Shown here piece after piece: positions 1 to 7,391 of a stretch of DNA of 34,504 nt. The stretch covers positions 1 to 34,504 of the forward strand of contig NZ_AVPL01000041.1 in NCBI RefSeq assembly GCF_000768695.1, given 5' to 3'. Positions within the stretch are counted from its first letter, which is position 1, and each line of letters starts with the position of its first letter. The position numbers were made by a program, and so were the translations under genes. This DNA is from Knoellia aerolata DSM 18566. GTDB taxonomy: Bacteria; Actinomycetota; Actinomycetes; Actinomycetales; Dermatophilaceae. The notes beneath the pieces were generated by a model. It saw only the letters and a list, made by a program, of their open reading frames with translations, was not told the origin of the DNA and searched no databases.

Positions 1-435
1 ACGAGCACCTGCTGCGCCAGTACCTGCGGTCGGTGCTCGGTCCGATGGCGATGGCCACGATCACGCCGAGCGTCGTGCGGCCGACACCATCAGGGCTCGT
101 GACATTCGCCCGGCGACCCTCGAGAAGCTCTGGTGATCGTCGACGCCATGCCGGAGCGCTTCCGCGCGCTCGTGTTGCTGTGCGCGTGGTGCGCCCTGCG
201 CAGCGGTGAGGTGCTCGAGCAGAGGCGCAAGGATGTCGACGGCGCCGTCGGGACGGTGCGGGTCACGCGCGCCCCCGTCCTGGGTGGGCGGTCAGCCCAT
301 CGTGGGGACGCCGAAGCCGGCGGCCGGGACGCGGGTGGTCTTCATGCCCCCGCACGTCATCCCGGCGATCGCCCACCTCGACACCATGACCCTCGGCAGC
401 GAGGTCATCGGGACGGCGGAGCACGGGTGCCGCCT
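1..435 (+). pseudogene. Degenerate tyrosine recombinase (N-terminal and central part)
   Basis: Pieces of one site-specific integrase can be read in three frames. Frame 3 from base 3 reads EHLLRQYLRSVLGPMA, like the core-binding domain. Bases 101-133 read DIRPATLEKLW and then stop. From 133 the frame gives VIVDAMPERFRALVLL and ALRSGEVLE, the region of the first catalytic Arg. After a frame change near 270-290 it continues SWVGGQPIVGTPK and GTRVVFMPPHVIPAIAHLD. The conserved C-terminal HxxR, H and Tyr motifs are absent. At least three frame breaks make a functional product impossible. The start lies outside the window. The gene is read as leftover mobile-element DNA; which element it came from cannot be told. 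It differs in sequence from the second recombinase remnant at 4849-5278. Confidence 0.6.
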
Positions 436-444
436 CCGCGTGCA

Positions 445-580
445 CCGTCGACCACCTCGACCACCTGCGGTTCGAGCGGCTGGTCGGTCGGGCTCGTGAG
501 CTGCGCCGTTCGCGGAGCTCAACGGGTGGCCTCCCGGACGCATTGAGCTCGGGCGCCTGGTCGAGCTGCACCACGACGCC
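445..580 (+). pseudogene. Possible remnant of a SARP/BTAD-type regulator
   Basis: One frame reads VDHLDHLRFERLVGRAREL, similar to the region of bacterial transcriptional activator (BTAD) domains usually written LRFERLVARGR. After a frame change near 505 the sequence reads FAELNGWPPGRIELGRLVEL, similar to the next conserved BTAD stretch. The two pieces are much closer together than in an intact domain, so there is probably a deletion plus frameshift. It directly abuts the integrase rubble upstream and ends just before the exporter promoter. The match is from memory of the family pattern only and could be coincidental. Confidence 0.3.
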
Positions 581-582
581 CC

Positions 583-633
583 TTTACATTGGACACGTGT
601 GTCTGGTTTACTAAATCGGACACAGACGTCCAA
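583..633 (+). promoter_or_regulatory. Exporter promoter with overlapping dyad, probable TetR operator
   Basis: TTGGACACGTGTGTCTG (589-605) and CGGACACAGACGTCCAA (617-633) form an inverted repeat matching at 13 of 17 positions. The left arm also contains its own small dyad, GACAC-GT-GTGTC. A -35-like TTTACA lies at 583-588 and an AT-rich TACTAAAT at 609-616, so the dyad would overlap the promoter. It sits 19 bp before the likely ATG of the exporter at 653. A TetR-family gene lies downstream in the same unit, so autoregulated repression is the natural inference. Confidence 0.5.
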
Positions 634-652
634 CATAGATGGGAAGGCTGAC

Positions 653-2119
653 ATGGACCTCCTCGACTCCCACCCTCCTGGTCACGCACGGGCCACCGGC
701 GGCACCCCTTCGCGGCGCGGGCTGCTTGGCGTGTTGCTGGTGGCGCAGCTGATGGTGATCCTCGACATCTCGGCGGTGAACGTCGCCCTTCCCGACATGG
801 CGGAGGAGCTCGAGCTCGCCGGAGGCGACGTCGGCTGGGTGATCACGAGCTATTCGATGATCTTCGGCAGTCTGCTTCTGCTCGGCGGGCGCGCCACCGA
901 CCTGCTCGGCCGCCGACGCGTCTTCTTGGCCGGCCTGGCCGTCTTCACCGTGGCCTCGCTCGTCTCCGCTCTGTCCCTGAGCGCCCCGATGCTCTTCGCC
1001 GCGCGTGCCGGTCAGGGTCTGGGTGCCGCGATGCTCTCGCCTGCCGCCCTCTCGATCATCACCACCGCGTTCCAGGGCAAGGAGCGGGCCAAGGCGCTGG
1101 GCGCGTGGGGCGCGGTCGGCGGGGCCGGGGCCGCGGCCGGGGTCCTCCTGGGGGGCGTTCTGACCGACGTGGCGGACTGGCGTGCGATCTTCTACATCAA
1201 CCTGCCCATCGGCGTGGCGCTCGCCGTGGCCACGCTCAGGGTTGCACCAGCCGATCCCGCGCGACCGAAGTGGCGCGGGCTCGATCTGCGCGGCGCGACC
1301 TTGGCGACCGTCAGCCTTGCGGCCGTCTTGTATGCGACCTCCCAAGCGGGCAGCGCCGGTTGGGCCTCGGCACAGACGCTGGGTCTCGGCCTGGCCGGAG
1401 CCGTCGGGCTGGCGGGGTTCGCGGCCCTGGAACGTCGCACCGGCCAGCCGCTGCTTCGCGTGGAGCGGCTCACCGACCGCGCCGTGGGCGGCGGGTTCGT
1501 CATGATGCTCATGGCATCGGCCGTCCTCTTCGGGATGTTCCTGCTCTCCTCGCTGTACCTGCAGAACATGCTCGGCACCGGCCCTCTGCAGACCGGGCTG
1601 GCGTTCCTGCCCGTCGCCATCGCAGCGGGGGTGGGTGCGCACGTGGGCAGTCAGTTGGTGAACCGCTTGGGCGTTCGTGTCCCTATGGCCGGCGCGTTTG
1701 CCGCCGTGGCCGTCGGCATGCTGCTGCTCACCGCTGGTGCAGGTCGATCCGGCAGCTACATGGTCAGCCTGCTGCCCGGCATGGTGCTCGGCGGGCTCGG
1801 CCTCGGGGTCGTCCTGGTGGGTGTCGCCTTCGCTGTCCTGACCGGCGCGCGCGACGACGAGAGCGGGATGCTCTCGGGTCTCAACACGACCGGACACGAG
1901 GTCGGCGGCTCGTTCGGTGTCGCCGTACTCGTCTCGATCGCGACCGCGGCAGCGGAAAGCGGGTCGAGTCCAATCGGCGCCAGCGGATTCGCGGACGCCT
2001 TCCTCGCCGCCGCCGTCCTTGCTGCCCTGGGCAGCCTGACGGCGCTGGTCGTTCTGCCCTCGGCGCGTACCTTCCTGCCACAATTGCGACTCGCGCCGGC
2101 ACCGATAGGGATGCACTAG
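653..2119 (+). CDS. MFS drug exporter, DHA2 (EmrB/QacA-like, 14-TM) family
   Basis: Predicted 488-residue proton-coupled multidrug exporter in the cytoplasmic membrane. Family motifs are visible: LDISAVNVALP (about residues 37-47, motif D1), GRATDLLGRRR (79-89, motif A), GQGLGAAMLSPAAL (about 121-134), and a glycine/alanine-rich motif C ending in TDVADWRAIFYINLPIG (about 150-187). The length and number of hydrophobic stretches suit 14 transmembrane helices. The ATG at 653 is preferred over the upstream in-frame GTG at 599 because GGGAAGG (641-647) is correctly spaced and the GTG lies inside the promoter/operator dyad. The TetR gene starts 2 bp after the stop, so the two are probably co-transcribed. 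The substrate is not predictable; QacA-like antiseptic or dye export is an inference. Confidence 0.88.
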   Translation: MDLLDSHPPGHARATGGTPSRRGLLGVLLVAQLMVILDISAVNVALPDMAEELELAGGDVGWVITSYSMIFGSLLLLGGRATDLLGRRRVFLAGLAVFTVASLVSALSLSAPMLFAARAGQGLGAAMLSPAALSIITTAFQGKERAKALGAWGAVGGAGAAAGVLLGGVLTDVADWRAIFYINLPIGVALAVATLRVAPADPARPKWRGLDLRGATLATVSLAAVLYATSQAGSAGWASAQTLGLGLAGAVGLAGFAALERRTGQPLLRVERLTDRAVGGGFVMMLMASAVLFGMFLLSSLYLQNMLGTGPLQTGLAFLPVAIAAGVGAHVGSQLVNRLGVRVPMAGAFAAVAVGMLLLTAGAGRSGSYMVSLLPGMVLGGLGLGVVLVGVAFAVLTGARDDESGMLSGLNTTGHEVGGSFGVAVLVSIATAAAESGSSPIGASGFADAFLAAAVLAALGSLTALVVLPSARTFLPQLRLAPAPIGMH

Positions 2120-2121
2120 CA

Positions 2122-2733
2122 ATGACGCCAACCGACACGACCCGCAACTCCGCCCCCCGCGGCGCTCGCCCTCGACGTGCCGATGCGGAGCGAAGCCAGG
2201 CGCGGATCCTGGAGGCGGCACTCGACGCACTGGCCAGCGACCCCGACGTCAACATGGCCGAGATCGCTCGCCGCGCAGGCCTCGTTCGCGCAACCATCTA
2301 CGTCCATTTCCCGACCCGGGAGTCGCTGATGGAGGCCGTCACCGAACGCGCCATCGCCGAGGTAGCGCAGGCGATGGCGGCCGCCGAGCCCGAACGCGGC
2401 GACCCCGCCGAAGCTCTGCAACGGGTGCTCACGACTGGCTGGCGCGAGCTCGGCCGATTCCACGCACTGGTCGGGATCAACGCGCGCCAACCCCAAGCCG
2501 AGCTTCGCCGGCGCCACCGTCCCGTATTCGCGTTCCTCCAGCCGCTGATCGAACGCGGCCAGCACACGGGCGCGTTCCGATCAGATGTGCCAGTTGCATG
2601 GCATATGGCGATGCTGCTGGCAATCGTCCACACCGCCAGCGGCGAGCTTCACGCCAACCGGGTACCGACAGACGCGATCGAGCCTGCGCTCGTGGCAACG
2701 GTGCTGGGGGCGCTGGGCGCACGACCCGAGTAA
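2122..2733 (+). CDS. TetR/AcrR family transcriptional regulator
   Basis: This 203-residue protein has an N-terminal TetR DNA-binding domain. RSQARILEAALDALA starts helix 1 near residue 25, and the helix-turn-helix MAEIARRAGLVRATIYVHFPTRESLMEAV spans about 45-73. The C-terminal helical region (HALVGINARQPQAELRRRH onward) would bind ligand. The ATG at 2122 lies 2 bp after the exporter stop, so the two genes form one transcription unit. The usual arrangement for this pair is repression of the exporter, relieved by the exported compound. The dyad at 589-633 is the candidate operator. Length is normal for the family and no damage is visible. Confidence 0.88.
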   Translation: MTPTDTTRNSAPRGARPRRADAERSQARILEAALDALASDPDVNMAEIARRAGLVRATIYVHFPTRESLMEAVTERAIAEVAQAMAAAEPERGDPAEALQRVLTTGWRELGRFHALVGINARQPQAELRRRHRPVFAFLQPLIERGQHTGAFRSDVPVAWHMAMLLAIVHTASGELHANRVPTDAIEPALVATVLGALGARPE

Positions 2734-3027
2734 CGCGCTTGCCTGGTTGAGCCCTGACGGCGCAGCCCTCAGGTCACGGTCGGGTCCTGAGCGGTGGTGT
2801 ACGACGGCGATCCCTTGAGGTCGTGTGTTTGGGGTGGATCTGCTGCGGCGATCAACCCGGGTGTGCAACTCCATATCTTGGTCGTCGCTGCATCGCCGCC
2901 GGAGGGATGGCCCCGGTCCTTGTCGCATCGCGAACCAGCGCCACACCGCCGCGAATGCTCGGCTCCACGGCACCCTGACATGCGATGCTGACCTTCGTCC
3001 GGCGTCTGTGACCACGACGGGATGTAG
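2734..3027. other. Intergenic stretch without recognisable gene
   Basis: These 294 bp separate the TetR gene from the amidase. Short open frames exist on both strands, but none shows a conserved family pattern or a ribosome binding site. The base composition is somewhat less GC-rich than the neighbours, for example near 2815-2890. It may be residue of an insertion. No transposase motif or clear terminator stem was found. Confidence 0.4.
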
Positions 3028-4710
3028 ATGGCTGACCCTGCGCGTTCGTTCGAGCTGCTCGACACCAGCATTGCGGATGTCCTCACGGCTTTGCGCAGGG
3101 GGGACATCACGAGCGTCTGGCTCACGGGGTGCTACCTGGATCGCATCGAGACCTTTGATCGTGGCGCTGACGGGCTGAACTCCATCCCGGTGCTCAACCC
3201 GAACGCTCTGGTCGAGGCCGCTGAATCTGACCGACGCTGGCGTGCAGGGATCCCTCGGGCACTCGAAGGGGTGCCGTACACGGCGAAGGACTCCTACAGT
3301 GTCGAAGGCCTCACAGTCGCGGCGGGCTCGCCGGCGTTCGCACACGTTCGCGCCCGGCAGGATGCGTTCTGCGTGGAGAAGTTGCGTGAAGCCGGCGCCG
3401 TGCTGATCGGCAAGACCAACATGCCGCCCATGGCCGACGGGGGAATGCAGCGCGGCCTGTACGGACGGCCCGAGAGCCCATACAACCGCGACTTCCTCGC
3501 CGCGGCCTACGCGTCCGGCTCATCCAGCGGATCCGGTGTCGCGACCACGGCGAACCTCGCCATGTTCGGCATGGCGGAGGAGACCGTGTCGTCGGGCCGC
3601 AGTCCGGCATCGAACAACGCCCTGTGCGCATACACCCCCTCCTGGGGTCTCATCTCCATCCGCGGCAACTGGCCGTTGCACCCTGCCCGAGATGTCGTCG
3701 TGCCCCACACCCGCTCGATGCCAGACATGCTCCGCATTCTCGATGTGCTGGTGCAAGACGACCCGGAAACCCGAGGTGACTTCTGGCGCCACCAGCAAGT
3801 ACTGAAGCTTCCCCGGCCCAGCGGGCACCGGCCACGCTCCTACCTCGAGCTGCTCGATCCCCGAGCGTTGCAGGGCAAGCGGCTGGGCGTCCCCGCCCTG
3901 TTCCTCAACCAAGACCCGCGCACGCCGATTCCCATCCGATCGTCCGTGCTCGACCTGTGGAATGTGGCCCGCCAGCGCCTCGAGTCCCTGGGCGCAGAGG
4001 TTCTCGTCACCGACTTCCCGCTCATCGAACAATACGAACAACCCATGCGGACCGGGGTGCCGCACGTGCTCGACCAGCTGCCCGCCACGTGGCGCTCCGC
4101 CGAGCAAGAACACTTCCTGCCCTTCGGCTGGGACGACTTCCTGCGCGCCAACGGCGACCCCACCTGCAGGACACTCGCCGCCGTCGACCCCGACCAGATC
4201 GCACCCCGCCCACCGGGCACGCTGCCAGACCGGTTCGACGACGAGGCCGAACGATTCGCCAAGGCGGTGGCCTTCGCTCGCGCAGGCATCCCCGACCCCC
4301 GCGGACGCGAAGACTTCGCAACCGGACTCACCGCACTGCATTCACTGCGCACGTCCCTCTTCGAGGACTGGCTCGCGCAGCACGATCTCGATGCCGTCGT
4401 GTTTCCCGCGAACGCCGACGTGGGGGCAGCGAACGCCGACGTCGACCCCGACGCCGCCGACCATGCCTGGTCCAGTGGTGTCCACTTCTCTCATGGCAAC
4501 CTTGCGCTACGCCACCTCGGCATCCCAACCGTCACGGTGGCGATGGGGATCATGTCCGACATCGGGATGCCGGTCGGCCTCACCTTCGCGGGAGCCGCGT
4601 ACGCAGACCTGCAACTCCTGCGGTTTGCAGCCGCGTTCGAAGCGGGCGGCTCTGGCTCCCTGCGCCGCCCGCCACCCACGACCCCGGCGCCCAGCGCAGA
4701 ACCACACTGA
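3028..4710 (+). CDS. Amidase signature family enzyme
   Basis: This 560-residue protein belongs to the amidase signature family, serine amidohydrolases that hydrolyse C-N bonds of amides. The expected Ser-cisSer-Lys triad can be placed. Lys87 lies in GVPYTAKDSY, the cis-Ser is Ser165 in ASGSSSGSG, and the nucleophile is Ser189 in EETVSSGRSPASNN, with Arg191 matching the conserved Arg of the GGSIR motif. The GGS before the nucleophile is changed to VSS, a divergent version seen in some larger amidases. A long middle segment (about 250-460) may shape the substrate pocket. The ATG at 3028 has only a weak upstream GGGAT. It is monocistronic inside the putative island. The substrate is unknown; the enzyme may act on a nitrile-derived or agrochemical-type amide, but that is speculation. 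Confidence 0.82.
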   Translation: MADPARSFELLDTSIADVLTALRRGDITSVWLTGCYLDRIETFDRGADGLNSIPVLNPNALVEAAESDRRWRAGIPRALEGVPYTAKDSYSVEGLTVAAGSPAFAHVRARQDAFCVEKLREAGAVLIGKTNMPPMADGGMQRGLYGRPESPYNRDFLAAAYASGSSSGSGVATTANLAMFGMAEETVSSGRSPASNNALCAYTPSWGLISIRGNWPLHPARDVVVPHTRSMPDMLRILDVLVQDDPETRGDFWRHQQVLKLPRPSGHRPRSYLELLDPRALQGKRLGVPALFLNQDPRTPIPIRSSVLDLWNVARQRLESLGAEVLVTDFPLIEQYEQPMRTGVPHVLDQLPATWRSAEQEHFLPFGWDDFLRANGDPTCRTLAAVDPDQIAPRPPGTLPDRFDDEAERFAKAVAFARAGIPDPRGREDFATGLTALHSLRTSLFEDWLAQHDLDAVVFPANADVGAANADVDPDAADHAWSSGVHFSHGNLALRHLGIPTVTVAMGIMSDIGMPVGLTFAGAAYADLQLLRFAAAFEAGGSGSLRRPPPTTPAPSAEPH

Positions 4711-4848
4711 GCTCCACGGGGCTGAGCTCGCGGGTCGGGCCCTTGCCGCCAAGCCCTTATCCAGCGCGCCCACGTCGAGCTGTCCATCCGTCAGCTCGGC
4801 CAGCGGCCGCAGCTGGACTCCTCGTCCTACGCGCCTCCGTGGCCGCCA

Positions 4849-5278
4849 CGGTAGTTATCGAGGACTACGCCGACACCCTCCGCGGGTACCGAGTGCTGCA
4901 CTCTGTCGGTCAGGGCAACAAGCCCGCCACCATGCCCGTCACGGTCCCCGCGCTCCGCGTGCTGGAAGCCTGCCGCGGCCAGCGCACTTGCGCCTGCTCG
5001 TCCTGCGACCCTTGTCCGGCAAGCCGGTCGACCGGCGCGACGTCTACCGGATGGTCGCCAGGATCGCGAAGACGGCCGGGATCCCGCGGCACATCAGCCC
5101 GCACTCCTTGCGGCACGCCGCGATCACCAACGCACCGGACACCGGCGTCCCGCTGCGCGACGCCCAGATCCTTGCCCGGCACGCCGACCCCCGAACCACC
5201 GAGCACTACGACCGGGCCCGCGGCAACCTCGACCGTCACGGCGTCCACTTTCCCACCGCCTACGTCGCCGGCGTCTGA
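4849..5278 (+). pseudogene. Tyrosine recombinase remnant, C-terminal catalytic half
   Basis: The first part, in one frame, reads YADTLRGYRVLHSVGQGNK and PVTVPALRVLEACRGQRT. After a frame change near 4980 the second frame reads LSGKPVDRRDVYRMVARIAK. It then gives HSLRHAAITN (catalytic HxxR), ILARHADPRTTEHYDRARGNL (catalytic His and nucleophilic Tyr) and a natural stop at 5278. The conserved C-terminal chemistry is intact but the N-terminal domain is missing and the frame is broken, so it cannot act alone. Sequence style differs from the recombinase rubble at 1-435, so the two are probably from different elements. It marks the right edge of the region carrying the exporter, TetR and amidase genes. 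Confidence 0.72.
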
Positions 5279-5313
5279 CATCGGGTCACTCCACCAGCGT
5301 CGACTCCGCCCAC

Positions 5314-5327
5314 TGTGGGGCCCCACA
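5314..5327. repeat. 14-bp perfect palindrome
   Basis: TGTGGGGCCCCACA is a perfect palindrome in the 142-bp gap between the recombinase remnant and the response regulator stop. A shorter stem, CCGGC-tttcct-GCCGG (5389-5404), lies about 18 bp beyond the end of the response regulator gene and could be a weak terminator for it. Neither has a T-tract. The function of the palindrome is unknown; a residual recombination or protein-binding site is possible. Confidence 0.35.
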
Positions 5328-5420
5328 CGCGGCAGGTCCCGACCGGTGGGGGCGCCCCGGCCGGACTCGGCGGGCGCGTTCGCCGCCTCCGGCTTTCCTG
5401 CCGGCGGGGCGGGCCGGTCT

Positions 5421-6077
5421 CTACTCTCGGACCCTGCCGGTCTCGTACCCCCACATCGCAACCTCCACCCGGTTCCGGGCGCCGAGCTTGGCCATGAGGC
5501 TGCCGATGTGGGTCTTCACCGTGCTGAGGCTGATGTGCAGCTCGGCGGCGATCTCTGCGTTGGTGCGACCCCGGGCGATGGTGAGCAGCACCTGCTCCTC
5601 GCGTTCGGTGAGTGGGTCGAGGGGCTGGGCGGGAGGAGCTGCCCGACCCGTGCGCGCGAACGTCGACAGCAGCCGGCGGGTGATGCTGGGCGAGATGAGC
5701 GAGTCACCTCGGGTGGCCGCCCGGATGGCCTCGCCGAGCAGCTCGGGTCCGGCGTCCTTCAGCAAGAAGCCGGTGGCCCCGGCCAACAGCGCACCGTGCA
5801 CGTACTCGTCGAGGTCGAAGGTGGTGATCACGACGACCGCGACCGGGTCCTCGACGCCCGGCCCGGCCATCTGACGGGTCGCTTCGACCCCGTCGAGGAC
5901 GGGCATCCGGATGTCCATCAGACACACGTCGGGACGGAGCTCTTGGGCCAGCCTCACCGCCTCCTGCCCGTCGCGCGCCTCCCCCACGACCTCGATGCCG
6001 TCCAAGGTGCCGAGGATTAGCCGCAGTCCGGTCCGCACGAGATCCTGGTCGTCAGCGACCAGCACCCGGATACTCAT
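5421..6077 (-). CDS. NarL/FixJ (LuxR-type) response regulator
   Basis: This 218-residue response regulator has a receiver domain (about residues 3-120). It has acidic pocket D9-D10, phosphoacceptor D55 in LMDIRMP, a conserved Thr in VVVITTF and Lys in GFLLKDAG. The C-terminal LuxR helix-turn-helix reads LTEREEQVLLTIARGRTNAEIAAELHISLSTVKTHI. The ATG at 6077 overlaps the sensor kinase stop in ATGA, which indicates translational coupling and excludes the longer upstream reading. It should be phosphorylated by the kinase at 6074-7219. The 10-mer ACTTTCGGTC upstream of the kinase and upstream of the ABC exporter at 8580 is a candidate binding site for it. Confidence 0.92.
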   Translation of the reverse strand: MSIRVLVADDQDLVRTGLRLILGTLDGIEVVGEARDGQEAVRLAQELRPDVCLMDIRMPVLDGVEATRQMAGPGVEDPVAVVVITTFDLDEYVHGALLAGATGFLLKDAGPELLGEAIRAATRGDSLISPSITRRLLSTFARTGRAAPPAQPLDPLTEREEQVLLTIARGRTNAEIAAELHISLSTVKTHIGSLMAKLGARNRVEVAMWGYETGRVRE

Positions 6078-7219
6078 GTCGGCACCTGCCGCGGCAGTGT
6101 CGCGCTGACGGCCCAGCCGCGACCGGGGCAGGGACCTGCCCGGCACGCGCCACCCAGGAGCAGCGCGCGTTCCGCCATCCCGGTCAGCCCGAACCCCGCT
6201 TCGTGGGCAGGATGAGCCGGGCCCGGATCACCGTCGTCGCGGATGACGAGGCTGACTGTCGACCGGTCGCCGGCGATGCGCACGTCGATCAGGGAGGCGT
6301 TCCGGGCATGCCGCAGGGCATTGGTGACCGCCTCCTGAGCGATCCGGAAGACTGCGGCGTCGATTGCCGCCGGGAGGGCGGTCAGGTCACCCGAGACCCT
6401 GACCTCCACCCGCGGCCCGGAGGGCGAGGCCCTGGACAACCGCTCGAGGTCAGCAACACCGGGCTGCGGGGCGTAGTCGACGGGTGCCTCGCGGCGCAAC
6501 ACGCGGACCATCGCCCGCATCTCCGCGAGCGTGCGCGACGCCTCCACCTCGATCACCTCCAGCGCCTCGAGCGGCGACGAGGGGCTGGTCGCGGCAAGGG
6601 CGCGCCCTGCTTGGGCGTGGACGGCGATGGCGGAGACGTGGTGGGCCACCGTGTCGTGCAGCTCCCGCGCCAGCAGGACCCGCTCCTCCGACTTCACCTG
6701 CTCCAGCCTTCGTTCCCGGGCGCTGTGCTGGGAACGCACGGCCAAGCCCAGGGCGAATGCTGACATCAGGAAAGCCACCCCGCCGATCGCTTCAGCCAAC
6801 CCGGCCCAGTTGGCGAAGAGCGCCAGGGTCGCCGGGACCAGGATGATCGCCAGACCCGCCACCGCCTCGCGCCCGGAACCCCACCGGAAGAGCGAGTACG
6901 GCAGCAGCATGAAACAGAGCATCGTGTACGCGTCGATCGCCGGTATGTCAGCCGCGATCAGGCCGACGTCCACGACCGCGACCACGCCAAAGACGGTCGC
7001 GACGACCGCGAGCGGGTGCGTACGTCGCCAAAGCAGCAGCGGCGCCAATCCGACCGCCAGAGCCACCGACAGCCCCGGTAGCGGCAGGTCTTCCCGCACG
7101 ACCCACTCCAGCACCCCGGAGACCATCACGACCGCCAGCAGCGCCCAGTCCCGCCACACACGAACCGGCGGGGCCGAGGGCCGGGGCTCCTCCAGCAGCG
7201 ACCGCAGTGGATTGCTCAC
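6074..7219 (-). CDS. Sensor histidine kinase, NarL-type (HisKA_3, DesK-like)
   Basis: This 381-residue membrane kinase has several N-terminal hydrophobic stretches (about residues 24-40, 48-63, 69-90, 98-110, 119-137, 142-161), giving a membrane sensor without an obvious extracellular domain. The HisKA_3 dimerisation helix contains the phosphoacceptor His188 in RELHDTVAHHVSAI. A short ATP-binding domain follows with the N-box EAVTNALRHA and a GFGLTGM glycine motif. The GTG at 7219 is chosen because GAGGGG lies just upstream and no other start fits the membrane topology; the longer open frame has no such signal. The gene is first in a two-gene operon with the response regulator. Such kinases next to BcrA-type exporters commonly sense envelope or membrane disturbance. 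Confidence 0.9.
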   Translation of the reverse strand: MSNPLRSLLEEPRPSAPPVRVWRDWALLAVVMVSGVLEWVVREDLPLPGLSVALAVGLAPLLLWRRTHPLAVVATVFGVVAVVDVGLIAADIPAIDAYTMLCFMLLPYSLFRWGSGREAVAGLAIILVPATLALFANWAGLAEAIGGVAFLMSAFALGLAVRSQHSARERRLEQVKSEERVLLARELHDTVAHHVSAIAVHAQAGRALAATSPSSPLEALEVIEVEASRTLAEMRAMVRVLRREAPVDYAPQPGVADLERLSRASPSGPRVEVRVSGDLTALPAAIDAAVFRIAQEAVTNALRHARNASLIDVRIAGDRSTVSLVIRDDGDPGPAHPAHEAGFGLTGMAERALLLGGACRAGPCPGRGWAVSATLPRQVPT

Positions 7220-7255
7220 CCCCTCAGCGTAGGGATGGAGCGCCGGCAGGGGACC

Positions 7256-7265
7256 GACCGAAAGT
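7256..7265 (-). promoter_or_regulatory. Candidate response-regulator site upstream of the kinase operon
   Basis: On the minus strand this reads ACTTTCGGTC, 37 bp upstream of the kinase GTG. The same 10 bases occur at 8510-8519 upstream of the ABC exporter. Two exact 10-mers in two neighbouring promoter regions of functionally related genes suggest a shared regulatory site. I infer autoregulation by the NarL-type regulator; nothing in the sequence proves it. Confidence 0.4.
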
Positions 7266-7391
7266 CTGACCCCGCGTCCGGCCAAAGGCACGACCGCTTG
7301 GCCGCTTCGCCGCCCGACGCCCGTGGATCGGTATCGGCAGCGGGGTGGCACCGTTGATCTACTGTCATCACGCTTCGTAGGTGAGGTCGCG

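Noticed and set aside
1105-2100. Open frame reading into the TetR gene from inside the exporter
   Set aside because: Only the part from 2122 has protein-like sequence; the upstream part is an Arg-rich shadow of the exporter frame.
611-2230. Long minus-strand open frame (539 codons)
   Set aside because: It is antisense to the MFS exporter and TetR start, has a composition of Arg/Gly/Glu without family pattern, and no ribosome binding site. It is a shadow of high-GC coding DNA.
2734-3027. Insertion sequence remnant between TetR and amidase
   Set aside because: Lower GC suggested it, but no transposase motif or terminal repeats could be read.
3957-6020. 687-codon plus-strand open frame across amidase, recombinase remnant and response regulator
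   Set aside because: It crosses three unrelated features. Only 4849-4980 is meaningful, as part of the recombinase remnant.
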